A stretch of 64,000 bases of DNA, taken from the NCBI GenBank assembly GCA_031841125.1, contig CM063109.1, positions 35,282,038 through 35,346,037 on the forward strand, read 5' to 3'. This document shows, one piece after another, positions 31,571-42,640 of this stretch (position 1 is its first letter; every line of letters starts with the position of its first letter). The notes below the pieces were generated by a model. It saw only the letters and a list, made by a program, of their open reading frames with translations, did no database searches and was not told where the DNA came from. The position numbers were made by a program, and so were the translations under genes. This DNA comes from Acanthococcus lagerstroemiae. Taxonomy: Eukaryota > Arthropoda > Insecta > Hemiptera > Eriococcidae.

Positions 31571-34434
31571 TGGTCGCACTTTTCTCGTTTCCTCTTGTTT
31601 ATTCGTTCACCTCTCAAGCGAAGTACGTAAATCGATACTTCCTGTATTGTGGAATCGCAAATTTAGAATTGAACTTGCCGAGAATCAATTGCGGTCTCCG
31701 GTATACGCGTCCCAGGTGCCCCATACACGCACCTGCGAAGACTATATAATTAGAAAATCAGTCGCATTCGCCCGGCGTTTTATCGGCGGAAACCTTGGAG
31801 CGAATTTATGTTCCACGATTCCAGAGAGATAAACGCAAACTGAGTCGTAAAATATTTGGCAATCTGGTAATCTCCGAATGCTGTCGAGCATTTTCGAAAT
31901 CAGCCAGCAGGTCTTCATAATTCAATTGCTTTATCCGCGTTCCTTTCGTCATCGGCTGGGCTCGATCATCGATTTGCTGGATCATCGAGACGACACGCTT
32001 TCATCTCGAACCGACTGTCGTATCGTTTCTTTTTCGGCCGTTCTTCACGCCGCTGAAGTCGAACACCTATTTGCATAATCGAAACCACGTTAAACGGCTC
32101 CAAATTAATTATTCGATATCCATCTGAGTCGCTAATTTCCAATTTCTTCGAAACCCATTTTTATCTATCAATAAGCATCTCTGTGTATACATTCTACGAC
32201 GGCGACAGGTTACACGAAGCCATTGACTCTTCGAGCTGCCGCCGTACTGCCACGACTTCCACGCGAGTCTGTCGACAGGCTCAGGTATCCGCTTGTCGAC
32301 TCGAACGACGAGCTTTTGAAAGTCTCTTCCCGCCGCCCCTTCGACGACTCGACAAAAAAAAAACTTTAATAAGGGTTCGAATTTTATTCGTTTTCTTTCT
32401 TTCTTCAGCAATTTGAAGACCACGTACCATTCCTCGGGGGGTGGGCATACGAGGCTGCAAAATGGCGAGCAATATATCAACTTAACGGGTAAATAAAGGG
32501 GATCTTTTTCTCTTTTTTTTTGTTCGTCTTTCGCGGTCTCCTTTTTAGGACTTTACTTCTCTCGTTTGTCTCGCATTCGCTCTTCAGAATATATTCCAAA
32601 TCGAGTGTCAGTTCCGCAGACTTCCCGCTCGCCGGTTGTGGAGAGAGTGCGAGAGAGAAAGGGCGTAGCAAGAGAAAAGAAAGGAAGAAAGGAACCGAAA
32701 AACGTTGGTGTATTCTAAAGAGACGATGGGGATATAAAACGCGTGACATGGTTACCAATTTTATGCACAAAAACGATGTTATAATACCGAAAGAGCACGT
32801 AGGACGCGACGGATGAGAGGAGAACCGAACCACCGAACCGAGGCGAGGGCTTAGTACACATATACGAGTATCCATAAAGATAAATATTTACCCCGAGTAT
32901 GGAATAATTAAAAACCGAGGGGGAGAACACGCCCTTTCTCCGGTGGTATTGAAATAGATGTATGAAAAATGGAAATCGTAGAATTCATCATCGCGCTTCT
33001 GTATGTGTACAAATCTGAGCACGAACACGCACGTTCACAGCAACGGAAATTACTTCGTAAACCCGCAAAAAATGAAAAAAAAAAAATTGCTAGAAGCCAG
33101 TTTCGAATCTAAAATTCGATGTGTGTAACCCACGTGGGACATAAGTAGGGAAGTTGTGACGCAGTTTGATTTGAGGTACCAATACGCTACCTTGAGCTAC
33201 CGGATAAAGTTCGTATTTATGTTTGTAGCAAAATCCGTTGGCTGGGAGACCGCACAGCCCACGTCAGATTCCAAATCGTGTGTCGGATGAAAACAAGATA
33301 AGAAAACCCCGAATACTCGGTAATATGTACTGACTCATCCGGAGGGGGGAGGGGTAGGCAACCTCTATGAGAGGAGTTCTTAGGCTATTTTCAAATACAA
33401 TATTTCATCTTTGATAACTGAAAATATTATGGGAAAACAGCAGCAGTGATCGCTTCAAGGCTTCGGCCTAGTCTCCAGACAATGGCTAAGGAGCAGAAAA
33501 TTGCTGTTTTGCAAAGTTGATCCCCGAATTCCCAAAGTGGATACAGAGCTGCGGTTGAAGTTAGGGACTTTCTTGGACTGCTTTGTGCATTCCATCTTTT
33601 CCGCCCTTAGCCTCTCAGGTTCTCCTGCCGGTATCACTTTTCTGTTTTCCTTTCGCTCATCTACATTGTATGTGTAAATTAAAAGAAAAAAGTGACAAAC
33701 ATGACCAACTTTCAAGAAGATCTTGAAGAATTACAAATTGGGCTTTTCCTATTCGACGAACATTGAAATTTCCTCTAAAATTGAAGGAGACATACATTAT
33801 CTTGTCAGATTGGAAGTTGCTATAACTGTATCTCCAGTTTCGTATCTGCCACTGAGGTACACTCAGTGTTCCATATGTTTGGAAATTGGCTGTGATAATC
33901 AAGAGCATGTGCTAGCTAGATTTGGAGAGGGAAACGGTATTTTGATTTTGTTACCGGTGCCAGACTAGTCACTATAATCACATTCTATTCTGTTTTTCAA
34001 CTAACCAAGAGTAATCGGTGAGTGTTGACCAACATAAGGTTACGTTATTTCAGCAATGTTTCTAACCTTTTCGTGTTTTCTTGTGTTACAGGTGAGTTCG
34101 ATTGACAATTGCCATGTTACATTACAGAGCAGAGAATGTGAGTTGTTCCGCGTTTTTCATTATTAGTATTTACTATCACAAAAGTACGGTTAGGATTTAG
34201 GGATTCGTAGTGGGATTTGCGAATTGTAAGTAGATTATGAGTCACTGGAAAAAATAGTTAATGGGTCGTGACAATTTACTGAGCCATTCGGCAGTGGTAA
34301 AACTTGTTTTAAAGAGTTTTAGCAGTGTCTTAGAGAGTCGTGATTAATCTTGAACGCGTGTACAGGACATTTCGTAGCCAATATGAGGATCTTTCCACGA
34401 TAGTATGCCCTCGAATGTAGGTAGTCATTACTCC
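31571..34434. other. Apparently single-copy region, no gene recognised
   Basis: 31580-32950 is rich in CG dinucleotides and poor in recognisable repeats. Short frames on both strands have no domain, and composition changes back to AT-rich near 33400. Host exon or regulatory DNA is possible here but nothing can be read from motifs. 34230-34360 contains GAGTCGTGA/GTTTTA words like those of 2850-3205. Confidence 0.35.
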
Positions 34435-34605
34435 CTCCTTGACTCCGCGACTAAGTTCAAATTTGGGCATAGGCCTCTCCGCAAACTCTCCATTTTTGAC
34501 GGTTGACGGCCACTCTCCTCCACCCGATCCCCATTACCTTAACGAATTCGTCTCCCCATCTCGTCCTCGGTCTGCCAAGTGATCTTTTCTTTCGTACGGC
34601 GTCCA
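34435..34605 (-). pseudogene. RTE-like retrotransposon, extreme C-terminus
   Basis: On the minus strand the frame reads RSLGRPRTRWGDEFVKVMGI, then WRRVAVNRQKWRVCGEAYAQ, the end of an RTE-like RT polyprotein (GRPRTRW...D...W...GEAYAQ). It is the same block as the C-terminus of the fragment at 6389-6964. Only about 50 residues remain. Confidence 0.8.
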
Positions 34606-34612
34606 AGCCTCT

Positions 34613-34790
34613 CAGGGTGTCCATTCTCTAAAAAACCTGGAAAAGTTGGGAAATTTTGGAATTTTCAGCATTTTTTACCTAATGGTCACGGAATTTTGTA
34701 AAAATATTGGCTGAGAAATTCTACTGTATTTCAAACAGATTCTACCCTATTTCTTATAAAAAAAGATTCTCCTTCGCTTCGCTCAGGCGA
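34613..34790. mobile_element. GGTGTCTAC-family MITE, left part
   Basis: The left end CAGGGTGTCCATTCTC is followed by the family words AAAACCTGGAAAAG and TTTGGAATTTTC. The right end is not recognised. Its GGGTGTCCATTC variant matches the right end at 36842. Confidence 0.5.
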
Positions 34791-34927
34791 TTTTCTTATC
34801 GTTTTTCGTTCACAGGAAAAGGACGTAGGTAACACAACCCCCTCTCCTCTATCGCAGTAGTACAGAGTGTGTTGGTGTGATGAAATCGTTTTCATGGCAT
34901 TCATTTCGCGTCTACATCTATCTATTA

Positions 34928-35309
34928 CAAGGTGTCTACAGGTTTGGAAAATTTGGAAAGTTTGGAAAAAATCAGGAATTTGAAAAGTAGGTTAGGAAGT
35001 TTGTAAATAGTCAGGAAATTCAAAAATATTTTTAAGAAGTTTGGAAAAAAAAACTACGGAGAATGAACTCATGGAAAATTTTTTTCGTCGTGTAATTTCA
35101 CTTCAGCACTCCATATGTATATCTGTGAACACCCTCCTAATGCTTTCACCCAAAAATCAACTTCAAATTTCAGTTCATTTTAACCATAGCGTCTAGTGGT
35201 ATAAACATAAATATATACTGTCTGTATATACTGTAAAGGTTTAAAGAAGAGAAAAAAAAGTTTGGAAAAAGTCAGAAATTTATATTTTTCCATTCTTATA
35301 GACACCTTG
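34928..35309. mobile_element. GGTGTCTAC-family MITE, complete
   Basis: 382 bp with left end CAAGGTGTCTACAGG and right end TATAGACACCTTG. The flanks TATTA and CATTA differ at one position, in line with a 5-bp target duplication. The right half is nearly identical to 1-188, so the two copies belong to one young subfamily. The interior near the left carries repeated TTTGGAAA words. Confidence 0.78.
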
Positions 35310-35317
35310 CATTAAGG

Positions 35318-35470
35318 CGGCTATACACTTAATGTATTTCGTGTTTCATATTTCGTGACTTTTCACGAACCATTTCACGAAAAATATGACGAAACGCGAA
35401 CCAATCCCTATACACTTCCCCCAATATCAGCTGTTTCGTGTTTCGTGCTTTCATCTCATCCTGTTCCCGA
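35318..35470. repeat. TACACACTT repeat family, third locus
   Basis: GGCGGCTATACACTTAATG followed by repeated TTTCGTGTTTC / TTTCACGAAA words and CCTATACACTTCCC. It is a diverged relative of 27069-27165 and 29871-30090. Confidence 0.45.
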
Positions 35471-36049
35471 GAATATGAAAATCGGCGTGAAAAGACGCAA
35501 AAAAGAAAAAAATATTCAGTCTAGCTCCTCTCCCCGGTGTCAAGATTTTTTTGGAATGTCGTAATGAAACGAAAATTTGAAAACCAATGAATTCACCTCC
35601 TGGAACATCTTGCCGTCGGGTTTTTCTTAGGCTCCCCTCTCCTTCGCAGAAGTAGATAAAAATGAATGAAATATACTTCCGAGATTTTGGGAGAAGAGTA
35701 ACTAATCCACAAAATTTGAAAAAAAATCTAAAGACCGCATAATAATTATTATCACGTTACGAAAGAGTCCATTGTTTTCAAATATAGGACCTTCCATTGT
35801 ATCTGTCGATACTTTTGAATTGAAGGCTCTTCCGCCTACCCTGGTGCCATAATTTTCCAGATCCTAACCACCTTTTTACTTTCATAGCATTTGTCGTTAG
35901 ATATGCCGGAGCTTTTTCACCTGGCTTCCAGACTTCATTTTAGTAGTAATTTTACCTCACCCTAAACCATTCATCTCCACGAGGGAGGAGCTAATTCCGG
36001 TTACTCAAGTTTTCCTCAAGTTCCAAATTCTTTACGAGATTCTAAAGTC
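35471..36049. other. Spacer, nothing recognised
   Basis: No gene or bounded repeat seen. Confidence 0.35.
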
Positions 36050-36330
36050 AGTTTTTTGGACAGGATATCCAACCATGCTCTAAGTCGCTGATTTCGAATA
36101 TCGTCTCAGATTTGTATCCGACCTCTTCCAGAGCACTGTCGTAGCAAGAATTCAATTTCTCCGGCGAAAACTTGCCCGACGTATCAAAATAGGGGTGGTT
36201 TTGTGTCGCTAATTTCGAACATCGCTTCCGATTATTAATCTGGACCAAATTTAAGCTCCTGTGCTTTTTCAGTTGAGAAATTTTTACGACTTTATTTTCT
36301 GTTAGCGACAATTTGAATAAATAGGACTGT
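36050..36330. repeat. 'TCGCTAATTTCGAATA' repeat family
   Basis: Two units about 130 bp apart contain GTCGCTGATTTCGAATATCG (near 36085) and GTCGCTAATTTCGAACATCG (near 36210), matching 24056-24370 and 46630-47110. Confidence 0.55.
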
Positions 36331-36759
36331 ATTTTTATCCTATTTGGTGGCTTTAATTAGAAAGGGTTAATTTTCAGTCAACCGTTGTTTGTCCTACGCT
36401 CTTGCTACCTCATTGGTCGCACCAGGAGAGACAGGATCCAAAAATTACCCCGAAAATCGAATGCAGCGACCTCGAAAACCTATAAACCAATTTTAGAATT
36501 TTATTCTTATTCTCCTCCTCTTCATGGTCGGCATTAAGTCACACGAAAAAAATAAATGAAGTCGTTAATTGACATCGCACCACGCTGCACCCCATAGAGC
36601 GTGGTATCATTTCCATCATTAAATCTTTACACCCGGTCACAGCTTCGTAAGCACACGGTAGTAAAAAAAAGTTTGTGGAATGATTGACGATATTGCCGCT
36701 CACGATGTTCAGAAAAAAAGATGACCCCCCTCCCCCCTTTGCATGTGTAATTTGTATTT

Positions 36760-36842
36760 GAAGGGTCTGGAAAACTGGCAAAGTTGGCCTGGAAAACCTG
36801 GAAAAGTCAGGGAAAATCATTTCCGAACAAGAATGGACACCC
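36760..36842. mobile_element. GGTGTCTAC-family MITE, right end
   Basis: The family words GGTCTGGAAAACTGG, CCTGGAAAACCTGG and AAAGTCAGGGAAAA end in GAATGGACACCCT. The left part is missing or unrecognisable. Confidence 0.55.
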
Positions 36843-36959
36843 TATCTCTACTTTTCTTTCCCGTTCTCTCTTCCTCCTGTCTTATGACCCGCGTACTTCC
36901 ATGTCAGTTTTTTCACAAAATATCCTGTCTGTCATATTAGATTTTTTTCTTAAAATTTG

Positions 36960-37200
36960 GTTGCTATGTAATTTTGTCCACTCCTTTAATGCCAAAAATG
37001 CTCCTTTCCGTAGCTCGTTGCGTTCTTTGAAGCTTCTGCGAACCATCTTTTGTTAGGTCCCAGGTTTGGGCTCCGTACGAGAGAACCGATCGCGTGCACC
37101 TTTACCATATGTTTGTTTTCAAGGTATTAATTATTAAACTTTCCTTTAAAAATTGATTTTAGCGCCCAGTACTTTTGCCACCCTTTTTTTGACCCGAATA
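36960..37200 (-). pseudogene. RTE-like retrotransposon RT fragment
   Basis: Minus-strand frames, with shifts, read KKGWQKYWALKSIFKGKFN, then SYGAQTWDLTKDGSQKLQRT and ATERSIFGI. This is the same segment as YWTLKSIFKG...TYGAQAWSLT...MERSI in the fragment at 6389-6964. It is short and frame-broken. Confidence 0.75.
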
Positions 37201-37474
37201 TTTAATTCTTTTTCCCTCCGGTTTTTGAAAGACAAAATTGTTCCCAACACTGAACCTGAGAAATGATACACATATCGTACATATATTATGAACTTCCTCA
37301 CTCTAACTCCCGTCAGGTGTCTCATTTCCAACTTCGGGTAAGCTGATGCTTGAATTAAATATAGAAGTCCCAAAAATTTCAAAAATTGAGTGATTGTTGT
37401 AACGATTTTACTTATTAATAAGAGCTTGGATAGTTCCGCTACTGAAGTTCTACTTCGAGCCAATAATAGTATAT

Positions 37475-37592
37475 TATTATACAAGGTGCTAAAGTGAGCG
37501 ATTAAGTTCGAGTGCGAGTTTACGAAACGAGCCGTTAAGCGAGTGAAGTAAACGCACGAGAGAATCGCTCACTTTGGCATCGTTGTATAATA
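37475..37592. mobile_element. 118-bp foldback MITE
   Basis: The whole unit is nearly one palindrome. TATTATACAAGGTGC...AAAGTGAGCGATT on the left pairs with AATCGCTCACTTT...GTTGTATAATA on the right, and GAGTGCGAGTTTAC pairs with GTAAACGCAC inside. A transcript could fold into a single long hairpin. No target duplication can be named. Confidence 0.65.
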
Positions 37593-38559
37593 CAACGTTT
37601 TATTCTACAGATGAGAGAAAAACACGAACAAGAACAAAATTTAATCTGGAATTTTAGCTTGTGAGAAGCTTGAGGATACTTAATGTTCGGGTACTTTTAG
37701 TGTAGGACTATCATCCGACCTTTTGTATAAAAATTCAGGTTACAACAAAACCAACAAATATTTCTTTTTTCTTTCTTTTTAATATCTATTCTGAATCAAT
37801 CTTCCTGTCACGATTGATTCCTGGAGCTGCCCAGGGTTAACCAAGACCATAAACTTAGTGATCTAATATTATAATCTGCACATAATTTAAAAAGTTGAAA
37901 AAGAACACAAGTCAATTTGAGTATTCAGTTTTAAAAAATTATCCTAGATCGTGAAAAAGATTGGTGGTGGTGATCTGTCTTTTTTTAAGAGAAAAGGGGC
38001 ATGCCATATTTAATATTAGGTTGACAGCCAAAAAGTGGGTTTCTTTTCTTTCAAATTTCTCAAGAAACACTATAGGTAATTCTTCTTTCTTATATCTAAT
38101 ATGAGAGAAATCGTATTCACTAGCCAATTTTCCCAGGACAGTTTTCACCTCTGCTCCAAGGATCATTGCTAGGGTGGTCCGAAATTTGGCGAACTTTGAA
38201 GTGTTCTGATTCCCGTTTCTAAACTTGTTCTTTTCGGTCTAAAAACCACCAGCCTAAATTATGTTGAAATCGAACAATTTTGAGGGATGCTGGCGCAAGG
38301 GGCAACTTCAGTATAGAGTTTTCTGAAGGAAATCTAGAAATTTTTTTGTGAAATTTTCGAAACATCGAGTTTGGATGAACAAATTGGTTTGACTGTTTAA
38401 ATTGTTCTTATTGTTGTCAGAATGGGTCACTTACCGAAAATTTTGAGAAAAAGTTAATTCAAAAGTTGATGACCTCATTTGACATTGGAGTAAAATATAA
38501 ACGTTTTTGGAATTCGAACATTACAGACTACGGAAATTAAAAACATGAAAACGATAGCC
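37593..38559. other. Spacer, nothing recognised
   Basis: No gene called. A 75-codon minus-strand frame at 37939-38166 has fairly protein-like codons but no recognisable domain. Confidence 0.3.
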
Positions 38560-39060
38560 TACTCCGATTTCAGAAACGCTAAATCCATTTATGACATTTT
38601 TGGCCTAAAACTATCATTTTGAGAGCTCCACTGTGGGAATAAAACCGAAAACTTACTAGTAATATTGTCATTGATATCGAAAATGGTATTTTTGGAGTCG
38701 CTGAATTCGTTTTTGGAGTTATCTAAACGGTAACCTGTACCAAAATCTGCCCACTAGGGGCGAGGATATGAAACCATCGACATTATTCAAATATATCTTC
38801 AAGTATGTCAGTAATGGGGATTCTGTGGTCACTTTAAGAATTTTCGAAGTTTTGACAAATAATGATCCCCGGGAACAAGGACATGAGATATAACTTCAAA
38901 AAATGAATTCAGCGACTGTAGAAACACTTAGGCTATACGTAAGTAATTTCAAAATTTTCACGGTACAGTTAACCTCATAAACGGATTGAGTGACTCAAAA
39001 AACTCTATTGTCGACATACTTGAAACAGTGTTGAATAATTTTGAAGTATTCTCGTCCCTG
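38560..39060. repeat. 'GAATTCAGCGACTC' diverged repeat
   Basis: Three or more diverged units about 120-190 bp long contain GAGTCGCTGAATTCG, GAATTCAGCGACTGTAG and TTGAGTGACTCAAAA phrases with ATCGAAAATGGTATTT or TCGACATACTTGAAA beside them. A further unit lies at 40380-40490 beyond the element at 39159-40215. This looks like one repeat locus later split by the transposon. Confidence 0.45.
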
Positions 39061-39380
39061 CCATGTTTGCCCACTCAGTGACGGTGAGAGCCGAGCGGGG
39101 CACCAGTGCAATAATTTTACGAACCACTTTTGTTTTTAAAGTTGAGAATTAGCATCTGCAGGGCGGCCACTTGGTCAGTTTTTCAACCTTTTGTCACCTC
39201 AAGTCATCTTAAGTCACCTTTCACAAACTTGGCTCCTAAAGTCCCTTTTTATGTGAGAAGTCACCTTTTTTCTGGAAAATTCCTCGAAAGAATTCCAAAA
39301 ATCAAAACAATTTGAAGCCAGCGTGTTGAACATTTTCAAGAGGTAATAAAATAAATTAGAATCGAAATAGTACTTAGTAA

Positions 39381-39589
39381 CAGTGTATTGCAGCCACCGA
39401 AAATCCGAAAGCTGAAAGCCGCTTTCAGCTAAATTTTCCATCAAAAAGCCCAAAACCAAAGATCAGCTTTTCGTAATCCAGAAAAAATGTATGGCAGCAG
39501 CTAAAAGCTCTGTATTAAGCCGTATATTTTCTCAAAGTCAAAAGCTTAAGCCAAGAGCTGAAGGTCAATTTTTCGGCTGCAATACACTG
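39381..39589. mobile_element. hAT MITE with perfect 8-bp TSD, nested
   Basis: 209 bp with perfect 15-bp termini CAGTGTATTGCAGCC and GGCTGCAATACACTG. CTTAGTAA is repeated exactly on both sides (39373-39380 and 39590-39597). The interior is rich in GCTTTCAGCT/AGCTGAAAG words. The 8-bp duplication and CAGTG start identify it as hAT type. It is younger than the element around it. Confidence 0.88.
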
Positions 39590-39643
39590 CTTAGTAACTT
39601 AGTAGCGCTCTCTATCAAATACTATCCTACCTACTGATCAGCC

Positions 39644-39723
39644 AGTGTATTGTAGCCGAAAATTTCAGTTTCGGCTTTTGGCTTTCGATTGTTCGAGAAA
39701 ATTTGGGTGGCTTTCGGCTGGTG
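39644..39723. mobile_element. Partial second copy of the CAGTGTATTG MITE
   Basis: CAGTGTATTGTAGCCGAAAA starts here, with the same TTTCGGCTTTTGGCTTTCG words, but no right terminus is present before the words fade near 39723. It lies 55 bp past the complete copy, in the same orientation. Confidence 0.55.
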
Positions 39724-40215
39724 GACTGAATGTGATTAATATTTAAGTAATTTGCACATTACAAACCAAAGTATGGTACCAGGTGTCAATTTGAAATTTT
39801 GTTGAATAGTTCTCATTACTTTATTTTTCCTACAATTTGTTTCATTAACGGTTTCTCAATTTTTTTTGTGATTGTGTTTTTTTCTGTGATTCGGCGCCAT
39901 CTGTTATTTTATAGTATGAATGATTGAAGTATTCATTTTTTGTTGGTACTTTGTTTTGTTCACCGTAATGAAGTTTTTTCCTAATTTTCTTCAGTTCATT
40001 TAAGAGGTGAGAGAAGAAGAAACTACAGAAGATGAAACCCTACAGAAACTCCTTTATATCACTTTTTTCAGTAGATGTGCCTACTACGATATAATAATAT
40101 TCTTAATAAGTCTTTGAAGAAAGTAGTATGTTGGTCTGATAATGGTCTTTTTTTTTTTTTTGGAATTTGAGTCACTTTTTCAACTTTTTTGAAAAAATAT
40201 TAAGTGGCCGCCCTG

Positions 40216-40544
40216 CCTTTTGTGGTCGTTGTTCACTTTTTTATTTGTTGCCGCGTGTTTCATTCCACGGGTTCGTAAAATTTGGCCCGGGTCAAGTTGT
40301 ATAGGCCCTTGGAATAAATCCGGGCCTGGTGCAAATGCACCTTTTGTACCCCCCCCCCTTCTCGCAGCCATTGCCATCACTGATGGAGGTTACTATCAAA
40401 ATAACCTCGGAAAGGAATTCAGCGACTCCAAAAAGCCCATTTTCGATATACTTGACGATATTATCTGTAAGTTTTAGGTTTGGCCTCTTCAGTGGAACCT
40501 CCAAAATGGGCTAAATTTGTCGATTTTTGTGAACCTGCCTAATC
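40216..40544. repeat. hAT-like end near 40328 plus a GAATTCAGCGACTC unit
   Basis: AATAAATCCGGGCCTG ending at 40328 matches the terminus CAGGGCCCGGATTT of the element at 47997-48529 in reverse. A C10 run follows at 40351-40360. At 40380-40490 lies a unit (GAATTCAGCGACTCC, TTTTCGATATACTTGA) matching 38560-39060. Confidence 0.45.
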
Positions 40545-40690
40545 ACTATCATTGAAAAATATCATGCTCTTATGACTTTGCTGATCTCTTTGATCTTTTG
40601 AACATGATTTTGTTCGATTTTAGAATTTTTGATCTCAGCTCATGATCTTGGATCATTTTAGAAATCAGAAAAGATCACGATCGTTCAATT
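40545..40690. repeat. Short-word region of GATCTTTTGATC type
   Basis: Diverged repetitions of TGATCTCTTTGATCTTTTGA, CATGATTTTG, ATGATCTTGGATCATTTT and AAAGATCACGATCG. The words are palindromic around GATC. It resembles the arms of the short-word hAT-like elements, but termini are not clear. Confidence 0.4.
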
Positions 40691-40849
40691 CACGTATTGA
40701 GTGATGTGTTCGTGTTGTGACATAATCATTTTGATCCTGATGATCGTGGACATCGCTGGATCCGCCACACTGATGACGAGTAAAGACTTTTTCACAAATT
40801 AAACTATCATCACGAAGAAAACTTTCTAGGAAGGTCAACGGTAACTGCG

Positions 40850-41560
40850 AAAGAGCGAACAGTGCTCGCGAAATCGTCGTAATGCAGAGCAATACGCGAG
40901 AAAACGAAATGCTCGAGCGAACACGGAATAATTGTTTGACTCTTTTCCCGGCCCCCTGCGCCCGTGATTCCAATTTTCGTTCTACACGATAAACATACGA
41001 CGTGCACTTGTATACATATATATTTTATACTCACACGGCCGGTCGTATAGCGCGTTTCCTGTCAAAAATTTTCCGAGCCAATTGCGCCATTTAACGCGCC
41101 ACTTCTCCGTGTGTTCGCGAGCACGTGAACGTATCCGTGTGTTGTGTATCCGTGATTCTACGTACACAATTAATGTAATTGAACTTGTGCGAATGAACTC
41201 GACGTACATTCTTGCGTATAAATTCGGATAAGTATCCGCCATACATGGGTTCGTCTGGTTGATATTCGATCTTTACACGTATGTAGCGTTCGAGTCAGCT
41301 GGCGGATGCGTGAACACCACCGTCCCTGCATGTGTACTTCCGTACATTTCTCCCCCCGTGGCCCCTCACCGTTGAGTACTGCACGTCTCAAATCCGCAAT
41401 TTGCGTGCCCGTTTATTTCGCCCACATTCCTGCTCGTCTGTGACATCTCGAGGCGGTAGAGAAAAAAGCATCGTCAAAAGCTCCATTATGTGAAATGATA
41501 TAGCGGTATGGAAGTTGTGTTTTATACGTGTATCTGCATGTATGCATGCATTCTCTAGCT
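40850..41560. other. CpG-containing, apparently single-copy island
   Basis: Many CG dinucleotides (GCTCGCGAAATCGTCG, GCGCGTTTCC, GTTCGCGAGCACGTG) and no recognisable transposon sequence. No frame has a domain. It is a candidate for conserved non-coding or promoter-proximal DNA; the function is unknown. Confidence 0.35.
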
Positions 41561-41910
41561 CACTACGAATGTGTTCAACTTAGTGCGGGATGGAAAGAAG
41601 GAACTGTGTGAGACTGGTAGCAGGATCTTGTACAGGATGTTTTACGAATTGGGCCCCCTCTTTCTATCTTAATCTCGAAGTTTGGTCTTCACGGGACAAA
41701 ACTGGATTCTTAAGTCAGAAGGTCTAGAGCCTCTTTTCTGGTGAAATATTTTTCCTCTAAAATGGGGGGGGGGGAGTAGAACGTATCACCAACGTTGAAA
41801 TGTGAAATGGTACTGAACAAAATATCGGAATGTTGGTTGGTTTCGTGGATCGCCATCATTGTCGTCGTTATGGTCCCTTCTCTTGCTTCAAGCGATTGCG
41901 TACCATCTAG

Positions 41911-42035
41911 TGGAGTAATATTGGACATCGCTGGTAATATCGGCCACTCATGACTGGTATACTGATAACGATACTAGCGCTCTTACAAAAAGTCATGAGT
42001 GGCCGATATTAGCACCAGTGTCTGATATTACCCCA
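41911..42035. mobile_element. 125-bp palindromic MITE
   Basis: Two 45-nt arms beginning TGGAGTAATATTGGACATCG and ending GGCCACTCATGACT pair with the right arm at 41991-42035 with few mismatches, around a loop of about 35 nt. No duplication is recognised at its ends. It has no coding capacity. Confidence 0.65.
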
Positions 42036-42239
42036 GCTGACGGTACATTTATGTTCTTCGATCCCTGGCGTACTTGATCGTTTCTCTAATCGGCTGAATA
42101 TCGGCTGATGAGCACAAAGGATACACGTTTATATTCATGCTTTCACACGACAGAACCGATCCGACGCCGATAGTCGAATTTCGGATAGTTTTAAAATGAA
42201 GGCACGAAACAGAAATTCCGTGCACCTAATTCTGTGCGT

Positions 42240-42640
42240 AGGTAAATGCAGTTTCTCAGTTTTCATAGGCGAATTCAAATTTGCCATCAAAATTGAGGTA
42301 AAGTACCTAATTTTTTGATAAATTTTATCTACTTACCGAAATATACTCCAATTTTTGAGCCTATCCTGGCAACAACGGAGCGTCGCCGCCAAATTTGGTC
42401 AACGAATCTTGAATCAGCGTAAAAAACTGAGTGGAAATAAATCGCCAGTTCAATTTTTTTCATTTTTGTGAATTTCTTCTTTTTTTGAGCGAAAAATTTT
42501 TTGGAGAGCTACCGCATCGAACAGGCTCCCAAGATAAATTCTAATCCACGGTCAAGACTGAGGTAGAGTAGTTTTTTAATGAATTTCACCAACCCTGCGG
42601 CTTATAGAATCAAGTTTCTACTTCTCTACAAAACAATATA
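42240..42640. repeat. 'GGAGCGTCGCCGCC' repeat, copy 1
   Basis: It contains CAACGGAGCGTCGCCGCCAA near 42373, preceded by TGAGGTAAAGTA...TGATAAATTTTATC and followed by GAATCAGCGTAAAAAACTGA. It matches two further units at 43790-44270. Confidence 0.65.

Larger units (their letters stand above)
39159..40215. mobile_element. DNA transposon with perfect 14-bp termini, carrying a nested MITE
   Basis: CAGGGCGGCCACTT at 39159 and AAGTGGCCGCCCTG ending at 40215 are perfect inverted repeats 1057 bp apart. Next to each end sit related GTCACTTTTTCAAC-like words. CAGGG plus GGCCAC is hAT-like. The flanks (AGCATCTG, CCTTTTGT) do not form a duplication. There is no transposase frame. One complete MITE (39381-39589) and a partial second copy (39644) are inserted inside. 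Confidence 0.7.

Noticed and set aside
33723..33968. 81-codon plus-strand frame with QCSICLEIGC
   Set aside because: Two cysteines in spacing C-x2-C followed by a third do not make a recognisable zinc finger, and no further support exists.
37939..38166. 75-codon minus-strand frame with protein-like codon use
   Set aside because: No domain recognised and no neighbouring exon or element to support it.
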